Assembly: GCA_902496375.1 (NCBI GenBank)
Contig: CABVAS010000089.1
Location: 1-6,541, forward strand
Direction: 5' to 3'
DNA from: an uncultured Collinsella sp.
GTDB lineage: Bacteria; Actinomycetota; Coriobacteriia; Coriobacteriales; Coriobacteriaceae
Length of the DNA: 6,541 nucleotides
In this document: positions 1-4,390 of the stretch, one piece after another
Numbering within the stretch: the stretch's first letter is position 1
How the letters are laid out: each line of letters opens with the position of its first letter
Notes under the pieces: generated by a model
Told to the model about the DNA's origin: nothing
Database searches by the model: none
The model's input: the letters and a program-made list of their open reading frames with translations, nothing else
Position numbers and translations under genes: made by a program

Positions 1-410
1 TCATCATCCTCAAACGCATGCTCGATGGGGTGCAAGACGCCGCCGCGTTCAAAGAAAGCCGAGCGGCAGCCGTTGATCATGATCTCGGTAACGGTGTCGT
101 CCTCGATGAGCGGCTGCAACGGCCCCAGGCCCACTACGTCATCCAAAATCTCGTCGATGATGGTCTCGCGCTCGGTCGTCGCGAGATCGGTCGGTTCCTC
201 AACATTGAGCGCCGCCTCCACCGCGGGACGCAATTCCGAGCGGGCAAGTGCCGGGTCGATATAGGCGCTGATACGCGCCACTTCGTCGTAACCCATGCGG
301 TCCATCACGGCGCGCTTGGTGCGTCGTTTCACCGCGCGGCGACGCCCAGCATCTACAGGCGCTGCCCCCGCTGCAGCGCCGGCAGCCTTAATCCTCGTTT
401 GCAGGCTCAT
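1..410 (-). CDS. cpaF: CpaF/TadA-type pilus secretion ATPase, N-terminal part (cut by window edge)
   Basis: This is the first 136 residues of a type II/IV secretion-family ATPase of the Tad (Flp) pilus system, the cytoplasmic hexameric motor that energises pilin assembly. The basic N-terminus (residues 22-34, rich in Arg and Lys) leads into a helical segment. The CpaF N-terminal signature follows at about residues 90-114, with GLGPLQPLIEDD and VTEIMING. The Walker A, Asp-box and Walker B motifs that would prove catalytic competence lie beyond base 1. The ATG at 408-410 overlaps the TGA of the preceding cpaE reading frame (ATGA). A GAGGG Shine-Dalgarno-like stretch sits about 9 bases upstream, inside the end of cpaE. 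That overlap implies coupled translation within one pilus operon. The family assignment is firm from the signature and the neighbours. Which pilin it serves cannot be seen here. Confidence 0.92.
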   Translation of the reverse strand, partial: MSLQTRIKAAGAAAGAAPVDAGRRRAVKRRTKRAVMDRMGYDEVARISAYIDPALARSELRPAVEAALNVEEPTDLATTERETIIDEILDDVVGLGPLQPLIEDDTVTEIMINGCRSAFFERGGVLHPIEHAFEDD

Positions 411-1375
411 CGCTGATCACCCTCGCGCGACCAGGGAAGGCGGATACGCGGGCGTTCGGTGCGCGTTGCACGGTCGGCGACCATATCGCTCCAAGGGCCG
501 ACGGCGCACCCCAGTTCCACGAGCATCTCGCGCGTGGCCTCGCGCACGCTGGTCGCAAAAGCGCTGGTCTGCCCCACTGCCTCATCAGCGCGCCCAAACG
601 CCATGAGCGCGGCGAGATCCTGCCCGCCATCGGCGATACGAATCTTGGAGCTCAACGCACAGGCAATCTCAAAGCGCATGGCGACGTCCTCGTCTGCCCC
701 GCGCGCACCGAACCGGTTGAACACGGCGCTCATGCGCGTGCGCGGCACACCTACTCGACTTGCCAGTTCAATGACGCGCGACGCCGATGTCGCGGACGAC
801 ACCGCAGCATCGCCAACGATCAGGCAACGGTCGCTCGCCGCCACCGCAGCCGCCACGGCGTCGCCCCAAAAGACCGAGGTATCGATAAAGACCACGTCGG
901 ATTCGCGACGCAAAACATCAAGCAGTAGCTCCACCGGACGTGCCATGAGCTCGGCTTGCTCGGGCGCCGCAACGGGACCCCAGAGCGTAACGCCTGGCGC
1001 CACGCGCATCGATGTGGCTACGATATCCGGCTCGGTGAGCGCGCCCGCCGCCGCCGGCTCGATAAGTGCCGCCATATCGCGCGGAGCATCGACGCCTAAC
1101 AAGTCGTAAAGGTTTCCAAACATCAGGTCCAGGTCGAGCACGGCGGCACGCAAGCCCAACAGCGACGATGTGTGTGCCATGGTGGCAATGATCGTCGACT
1201 TGCCGCAACCGCCCGAACCCGAAATGGCGCAGATGACCGGAGCTCGATGCTGCGGAGCGGCAGCGTCTCGGTGACAGCGTCCCCGTCTCCCCCGCCGCAA
1301 CCACACGCTGCGTCCAAGCCGGCATGGCAGCTTGTTCGGTCTGCGAGGCAGGCTCGTTCTGTGCAATCTGCTCAT
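407..1375 (-). CDS. CpaE/TadZ ATPase domain (C-terminal part of the split gene)
   Basis: This frame encodes a MinD/ParA-superfamily ATPase of the CpaE/TadZ type, which marks the assembly site of Tad pili at the inner membrane. Counting from the first ATG at 1375, APVICAISGSGGCGKST (45-61) is the P-loop, DLDLMFGNLYDLLG (81-94) is the family-typical strand after it, and VVFIDTS (161-167) is the Walker B-like strand with Asp165. The P-loop has Ser at position 54, where the MinD/ParA deviant Walker A has its signature lysine; Lys59 of GKS is kept. About the first 40 residues are Arg-rich and do not look like real protein. They are the off-frame image of the upstream linker, so the ATG at 1375 is unlikely to be a natural start. 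No good Shine-Dalgarno was identified for an independent start. The C-terminus is basic (PRIRLPWSREGDQR). Confidence 0.75.
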   Translation of the reverse strand: MSRLHRTSLPRRPNKLPCRLGRSVWLRRGRRGRCHRDAAAPQHRAPVICAISGSGGCGKSTIIATMAHTSSLLGLRAAVLDLDLMFGNLYDLLGVDAPRDMAALIEPAAAGALTEPDIVATSMRVAPGVTLWGPVAAPEQAELMARPVELLLDVLRRESDVVFIDTSVFWGDAVAAAVAASDRCLIVGDAAVSSATSASRVIELASRVGVPRTRMSAVFNRFGARGADEDVAMRFEIACALSSKIRIADGGQDLAALMAFGRADEAVGQTSAFATSVREATREMLVELGCAVGPWSDMVADRATRTERPRIRLPWSREGDQR

Positions 1376-2024
1376 GCTGCATCAGCGATAACTCGCCGCA
1401 CCCGGCAAAGCCCTCAACTTCGTCGAGTTCATCCGCCAGATTCACGCCGTGCACGTATCCCATATCTACAGCCGGGGAGTCGCCAGCATGCTGCGCCGGC
1501 TCTCCAGCGTCATCGTATACAAGGGGGTTCCGGGGGCGCCGACCATGCTCAGCTTCCGCTTTTCCATAATCATCAACACGCGGGCCTCTTGTAGCGCGAG
1601 GCGCCCCGGGTTCCCTATCAACAAAAGCATCGGGCTCAATCGTCATGCGCCGATCGGAATCAACCGCTCCCTCGCCCGCGCGCCCGTTGCCGCATATACT
1701 GTGTGCAGCGATGACCTCGGTCGCCCCCGCGCGAAACAGCCCCTCGATATCCGACGGATCGAGCGCTTCTATCAACACGACCACGCGACTCACGCGGCCT
1801 TCGGCCGTCAGGCGCGCAACAGTCTTGCGCACATCTTCGGTATCAAACAGAGACGCCGCGATAATGGCAGCCCCGCGGCGCGACGGAAACGCCCGCGCCA
1901 TGGAAACCAGCCCGTCCAGGTCACCCACGCGAAGCACCTGTGCACCCGCATCACGGCCCTCGACTTCCTGCTGCAACAGCCCGTAATCGCCGCACGCGCA
2001 GCACGCAAGCCAGATCGCCTTCAT
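918..2024 (-). CDS. CpaE N-terminal fragment: receiver-like domain plus acidic linker
   Basis: Residues 1 to about 110 look like the degenerate response-regulator domain that opens many CpaE proteins. Hydrophobic strands (AIWLACC, GAAIIAASLF, RVVVLIEAL) alternate with helices and end in FRAGATEVIAA, which resembles the last part of a receiver fold. The usual acidic phosphoacceptor pocket is not evident, so it is probably a pseudo-receiver used for protein contacts or polar localisation. Residues 111 to about 250 are an acidic, Ala/Glu/Gln-rich linker with no recognisable fold. After about residue 254 (base 1268) the frame leaves the gene and reads through the ATPase-coding DNA in a meaningless Arg/His-rich frame until a stop at 918. 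If translated as it stands, the product has about 115 junk residues at its C-terminus and no ATPase. Confidence 0.6.
   Translation of the reverse strand: MKAIWLACCACGDYGLLQQEVEGRDAGAQVLRVGDLDGLVSMARAFPSRRGAAIIAASLFDTEDVRKTVARLTAEGRVSRVVVLIEALDPSDIEGLFRAGATEVIAAHSICGNGRAGEGAVDSDRRMTIEPDAFVDREPGAPRATRGPRVDDYGKAEAEHGRRPRNPLVYDDAGEPAQHAGDSPAVDMGYVHGVNLADELDEVEGFAGCGELSLMQHEQIAQNEPASQTEQAAMPAWTQRVVAAGETGTLSPRRCRSAASSSGHLRHFGFGRLRQVDDHCHHGTHIVAVGLACRRARPGPDVWKPLRLVRRRCSARYGGTYRAGGGGRAHRAGYRSHIDARGARRYALGSRCGARASRAHGTSGGATA
1241..1293 (-). other. Frameshift interval within cpaE
   Basis: Upstream of this interval the frame reading WTQRVVAAGETGTLSP is natural. Downstream the frame reading RAPVICAISGSGG is the conserved one. 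The second frame starts one base later than the first. Two places in the interval are prone to slippage: a run of five G (C on the plus strand, 1289-1293) and a GAGA stretch (plus-strand TCTC, 1266-1269). Losing one GA unit there would give exactly the shift seen. An extra base in the G run would also give it, but would leave a less natural Arg-rich linker. Confidence 0.6.
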
Positions 2025-2683
2025 CACTCGTCGCCTCCGCTCTTTTTGCCGCGCGCCGTGGCGGGAATCGTCAAGCTGACCGTTCCCTTGCCCGAGGCTC
2101 CCAGCAGTTCCTTGACGTCTTCGGGGTCAGCCGCCAGCGTCACCCATTCGATCTTGCCCTCGCGCGTGGCACCGGAATTCTCACTGGTATCGATCACGTG
2201 CGCGCCGCACAACCGATCGGTTACGCCATCTTTTTGCACGTACACGTCCACATAGCTGCCCACGCCCGTGGCACCGCCGACCGAGTGCTCGGCATCGACC
2301 GCCACCGAAACGGCGACCTTGCCCTTAGGCACCTCGAGCTTGTGGCTCTCGGCCTTGGTGTAGACATTGCAGATCACGGCGTTTTTGGGAATACGCGAAG
2401 TCGTCACGTCGCCGCGCACCTGGCGCAGCTCGGTCGCCGCGTCACGCGGCAGCAGGCTCGTCAGCCATTCCTGGGTTATGACATTGGTCTCATCGAGGGT
2501 CTCGCCCACATCGATATCGCGCGCCGCGACGCATACCTCGACGCGATCGCCACCGTACTTGGCCAAGGTCTCAGCCTGGACCTGTTCGGCTTGCGAGCGG
2601 ATCGACGAGCAGTAAACCATGCAGAGCAGCGCAGCGAGCACGCCCGCGACCAGACTGATGGCGATGCGCTTGCTCTTGTTCAC
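2024..2683 (-). CDS. cpaB: CpaB/RcpC family Flp pilus assembly protein with SAF domain
   Basis: This is a 219-residue Tad-pilus assembly protein, held at the membrane by one N-terminal segment. It is thought to act with the outer-envelope part of the machine. After a short basic start (NKSKR) comes a hydrophobic helix at about 7-24. An SAF-like domain follows at about 48-110, containing AARDIDVGETLDETNVIT. The RcpC-like region at about 120-207 has the family-typical GSYVDVYVQ (142-150). The C-terminus is Lys/Gly-rich. I chose the GTG at 2681-2683 because an AGAGGAG Shine-Dalgarno lies 5 bases upstream. The in-frame ATG at 2698 would overlap that site and has no ribosome binding site of its own. 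The stop TGA overlaps the start of cpaE. At 219 residues it is shorter than many proteobacterial CpaB proteins of around 260-300. It is the first gene of the operon, downstream of a 200-base regulatory gap. Confidence 0.88.
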   Translation of the reverse strand: MNKSKRIAISLVAGVLAALLCMVYCSSIRSQAEQVQAETLAKYGGDRVEVCVAARDIDVGETLDETNVITQEWLTSLLPRDAATELRQVRGDVTTSRIPKNAVICNVYTKAESHKLEVPKGKVAVSVAVDAEHSVGGATGVGSYVDVYVQKDGVTDRLCGAHVIDTSENSGATREGKIEWVTLAADPEDVKELLGASGKGTVSLTIPATARGKKSGGDE

Positions 2684-2688
2684 GGCCG

Positions 2689-2695
2689 CTCCTCT
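2689..2695 (-). promoter_or_regulatory. Ribosome binding site that decides the cpaB start
   Basis: AGAGGAG on the minus strand ends 5 bases before the GTG at 2683. It supports GTG rather than the ATG at 2698, whose codon directly precedes this motif. Confidence 0.75.
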
Positions 2696-2706
2696 CATGG
2701 CAGTGC

Positions 2707-2741
2707 CGGGCGAATGCCCGTACCACCATTGTCTGGGTGGT
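2707..2741 (-). promoter_or_regulatory. Two small hairpins in the cpaB leader
   Basis: Two adjacent inverted repeats lie just before the cpaB ribosome binding site. ACCACC (2722-2727) pairs with GGTGGT (2736-2741) across an 8-base loop. CGGGC (2707-2711) pairs with GCCCG (2716-2720) across a 4-base loop. Neither is followed by a U-run, so they are not terminators. They could stabilise the 5' end of the pilus mRNA or bind a protein. The pairing is seen in the sequence; a role is inference. Confidence 0.4.
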
Positions 2742-2757
2742 CAGAGTGCAAAGCGGC

Positions 2758-2786
2758 GCAATCGCGATCTCGGTTTTCGATGTCAA
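2758..2786 (-). promoter_or_regulatory. Possible promoter of the pilus operon (good -35, poor -10)
   Basis: A perfect TTGACA occurs on the minus strand at 2786-2781. Seventeen bases further on, the -10 position reads GATTGC, a poor match to TATAAT. If used, transcription would begin near 2751 and give a leader of roughly 68 bases holding the two hairpins. The weak -10 fits a promoter needing an activator, which the repeats immediately upstream could bind. The assignment is tentative. Confidence 0.35.
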
Positions 2787-2793
2787 ACCAATC

Positions 2794-2853
2794 GCTGACC
2801 AAAAACTAACCAGCCCGTCAAGCTCGTGGCAAGGTTTTGGTCAGCACGTCAGC
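2794..2853. repeat. Inverted and direct GCTGAC half-sites, candidate operator
   Basis: GCTGACCAAAA at 2794-2804 is perfectly inverted at 2835-2845 (TTTTGGTCAGC on the plus strand), with a 30-base spacer. A further GTCAGC follows at 2848-2853. The minus strand therefore reads GCTGAC twice in tandem, 8 bases apart, and once in the opposite direction. The two long arms are about 41 bp apart centre to centre, close to four helical turns. The nearer arm ends 7 bases from the TTGACA box, a normal place for an activator. No protein is assigned. Confidence 0.5.
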
Positions 2854-2883
2854 AAACTGCATGTTTCGAGGCTTTTTCGCAGC

Positions 2884-2918
2884 AAAAAAGCCGTCTCCCG
2901 AACAGTTGGAAGACGGCT
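2884..2918 (-). terminator. Rho-independent terminator of rsgA
   Basis: On the minus strand AGCCGTCT (2918-2911) pairs with AGACGGCT (2896-2889). The stem can extend by two more GC pairs past a mismatch, and it is followed directly by six U. It lies 18 bases after the rsgA stop codon and separates rsgA from the pilus operon. Confidence 0.9.
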
Positions 2919-2935
2919 GTCATAGGAAAAATCAA

Positions 2936-4120
2936 TTACAGGTGGACATCGGGATCGAGCATTTGAGCACTCACGCGCATGGATGACGCCAGGTTTTGGA
3001 ACGTTTCCAAACGCAGGCTGTCGATCTGCCCGGCGTCCTCGGCCTCGCGAACGGCACAACCCGGCTCATGGGTATGCGTGCAATCGCCAAACCGGCACGC
3101 GCGCGATGCCTCGACAATCTCGGGGAAGGCGCGCGCCAGACCCCGCTCGTGACCCACGAGCGGTAAGCTGCGCAGGCCCGGGGCATCGGCGATCACGCCG
3201 GCGTCGCCCGGCAGTGCCACCATCACGCGCGCGACGGTAGTGTGACGGCCCTGGTCGTCGCGTTCGCGCACACCGCCAGTCGCCAACGTATCGTGGCCCA
3301 GCAGCGCATTGAGCAGCGTCGACTTGCCGGCACCCGACTCGCCCAGAATCATGGCGCAGCTCCCGGCAGGCACGCAGGAACGAACCTCGTCCAGGCCGCG
3401 CCCCTCGGCAGAGGACGTCACGATCACGCGCACGTCCGGACCCACCAGGCGGCGCACGCGGTCCAGATCGCGCTCGAGCTCCTCGGCATCGCAGCGATCA
3501 GCTTTGGTGAGCACCACCACCGGTTCGGCATCGCAGTCGAGCGCCAACACCAGCGAGCGCGCCACGCGGTCGAGCAGCACCTCACCGGCACCGAGCGCCT
3601 GCACGATTAGCACGCAATCCACGTTGGAGCAGAGCACCTGACGCTCTCCGCGGGCACGGCCGCGCCAACGCTCAAAGCTCGTACGGCGCGGCAGCACGCA
3701 CTCAATCACGCCCATATCGTGCCCGGGAGCGCGGCGCACCGCCACACGGTCGCCCACGGCAGGCAGCAGGACCTCGTCCTCGCCGCGCGACTTGGCAAAC
3801 CCCACGGCATGCTCGGCGCGGAAGGTGTCGTCGGCAGTCGCCACCAGCGGAAACCCGCGATCCAAGCGCACCACGGCGCCAAGCTGCATCTGCTCGGGCT
3901 CCTCGGTATGTGCGCAAAAGTCGTCAAATGCCGCCTGCTGAGCTTCATCGACCGGCAGGTCATCGAACGCCGGAACATCCTGCAGCGCGTCAAGTCCCGG
4001 CACGTTTGCCAGCAGCTCCTCGGCAGACGCGGGGGCTTCGGTCGCGAGCTTCCGACGACGATCGCGCTTAGCCCGCGCCCCCGTCGTCTTTTTCTTCGCC
4101 TTAGCCTTAGCCTTGCCCAC
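2936..4120 (-). CDS. rsgA: RsgA, ribosome small subunit-dependent GTPase with N-terminal extension
   Basis: RsgA (YjeQ) is a circularly permuted GTPase that binds the 30S subunit late in its assembly, checks the decoding centre and helps release assembly factors. The 394-residue protein shows an OB-like region at about 78-145, then the G motifs in permuted order: TKAD (205-208, G4), SSAEG (236-240, G5), GESGAGKST (260-268, P-loop), Thr294-Thr295 (G2) and DAPG (312-315, G3). The zinc site is Cys342, Cys347, His349 and Cys355 in a CxxxxCxHxxxxxC pattern. All key residues are present. The first 77 residues are extra compared with typical RsgA of 290-350 residues: a Lys/Arg stretch (1-24) and then an acidic Ala-rich segment. 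The start is GTG at 4118-4120, with GGGAGG 5 bases upstream. It is probably a single-gene unit, with its own terminator downstream and a terminator just upstream. Confidence 0.96.
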   Translation of the reverse strand: MGKAKAKAKKKTTGARAKRDRRRKLATEAPASAEELLANVPGLDALQDVPAFDDLPVDEAQQAAFDDFCAHTEEPEQMQLGAVVRLDRGFPLVATADDTFRAEHAVGFAKSRGEDEVLLPAVGDRVAVRRAPGHDMGVIECVLPRRTSFERWRGRARGERQVLCSNVDCVLIVQALGAGEVLLDRVARSLVLALDCDAEPVVVLTKADRCDAEELERDLDRVRRLVGPDVRVIVTSSAEGRGLDEVRSCVPAGSCAMILGESGAGKSTLLNALLGHDTLATGGVRERDDQGRHTTVARVMVALPGDAGVIADAPGLRSLPLVGHERGLARAFPEIVEASRACRFGDCTHTHEPGCAVREAEDAGQIDSLRLETFQNLASSMRVSAQMLDPDVHL

Positions 4121-4125
4121 AAGCG

Positions 4126-4131
4126 CCTCCC
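4126..4131 (-). promoter_or_regulatory. Ribosome binding site that decides the rsgA start
   Basis: GGGAGG on the minus strand ends 5 bases before the GTG at 4120. It supports this GTG as the start of the long, Lys-rich form of RsgA. Confidence 0.75.
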
Positions 4132-4158
4132 AGCACCATAAATCACAACTGAGCAGGT

Positions 4159-4164
4159 ATTTTA
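4159..4164 (-). promoter_or_regulatory. Possible -10 box for rsgA
   Basis: TAAAAT on the minus strand, 38 bases before the GTG start, matches the -10 consensus at five of six positions. No convincing -35 lies 16-18 bases upstream. The box sits in the last copy of the repeated terminator tail, so the end of one transcript and the start of the next are packed together. Confidence 0.35.
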
Positions 4165-4208
4165 AATCAAAAAGAGCTGGCCGGGCAAAGCCCTAAATCA
4201 AAAAGAGC
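4163..4208. repeat. 15-bp direct repeat from a partly duplicated terminator
   Basis: TAAATCAAAAAGAGC occurs at 4163-4177 and again at 4194-4208, exactly 31 bases apart. The following bases are also similar: TGGCCGGGCAAAGCCC against CGGTCGAGCAAACGCTC. The 4163 copy therefore looks like a shortened version of the terminator arm, with a small GGGC-AAA-GCCC hairpin in place of the full stem. On the minus strand this gives a second hairpin and U-run downstream of the main one. Confidence 0.6.
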
Positions 4209-4234
4209 CGGTCGAGCAAACGCTCGATCGGCTC
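4200..4234 (-). terminator. Rho-independent terminator after the Ca2+-ATPase gene
   Basis: A 13-bp stem with one mismatch (4222-4234 with 4205-4217) closes a four-base loop and is followed on the minus strand by five U. It lies 157 bases beyond the ATPase stop codon, after the long hairpin, so the hairpin would be part of the ATPase mRNA 3' end. Confidence 0.88.
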
Positions 4235-4276
4235 ACAAACTTTCCCTCAGCTTACGGTCCCGAGAGGTTGTCCGAA

Positions 4277-4367
4277 GGCCCGACCGCCGAGAGGGGTTTC
4301 TTCTGAGCGATCCCGCAGCGCGAAGCGCGAGGACCAGCGAAGAAGAAACCCCGCAGGCGGTCGGGCC
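4277..4367. repeat. 91-nt long hairpin (inverted repeat), unassigned
   Basis: GGCCCGACCGCC (4277-4288) is perfectly inverted at 4356-4367. Inside it, GGGGTTTCTTCT (4293-4304) is perfectly inverted at 4341-4352. The two 12-bp stems are separated only by a small GAGA/GCA internal loop. The apical 36 bases hold a further stem, GCGC-GAA-GCGC (4318-4328), and two AGCGA copies at 4306-4310 and 4336-4340. There is no U-run on either side and no flanking target duplication. On the minus strand it lies in the 3' region of the ATPase transcript, ahead of the terminator. It could be a dispersed REP/MITE-like palindrome, an mRNA 3'-end protector or a structured small RNA. I do not recognise it as a named family. 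Confidence 0.7.
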
Positions 4368-4390
4368 GGTGGGAGGGATGGCCTTTCGAC

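Larger units (their letters stand above)
407..2024 (-). pseudogene. cpaE: cpaE/tadZ, Tad pilus localisation ATPase, interrupted by a frameshift
   Basis: Two overlapping reading frames together make one CpaE/TadZ protein of roughly 530 residues: a receiver-like N-terminal domain, a long acidic linker and a MinD/ParA-like ATPase. The N-terminal half is read in one frame down to about 1270. The ATPase half is in the frame one base further on, secure from about 1243 to the stop at 407. No single frame covers both, so the locus carries a net one-base insertion or two-base deletion between about 1241 and 1293. The start overlaps the end of cpaB (TGATG at 2022-2026) and the end overlaps the start of cpaF (ATGA), so the operon layout is intact. 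A GGAGG lies 9 bases before the ATG at 2024; a GTG at 2027 is an alternative start. Whether this is a real lesion, phase variation or a base-calling error cannot be decided from the sequence alone. Confidence 0.8.

Noticed and set aside
459..1109. Plus-strand open frame of 216 residues opposite cpaE
   Set aside because: It is Ser/Ala/Thr-rich with no motif and lies opposite the conserved ATPase domain. Long antisense frames are expected in GC-rich coding DNA.
1375..1375. ATG at 1375 as a natural independent start of the ATPase domain
   Set aside because: The first 40 or so residues from it are Arg-rich and unlike protein, whereas the other frame over the same bases gives a natural acidic linker. 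A frameshift explains it better.
1449..2809. Long plus-strand frames of 268 and 289 residues across cpaE and cpaB
   Set aside because: Both run antisense to well-supported pilus genes, show no recognisable domain, and one runs on into the non-coding regulatory gap.
4277..4367. Long hairpin as a rho-independent terminator
   Set aside because: There is no T-run after the stem on either strand, and a proper terminator with U-run lies just downstream at 4200-4234.
4277..4367. Long hairpin as an insertion sequence end or intact MITE
   Set aside because: No transposase is present, and the bases just outside the arms do not form a target-site duplication. Only a degraded or REP-like element remains possible.
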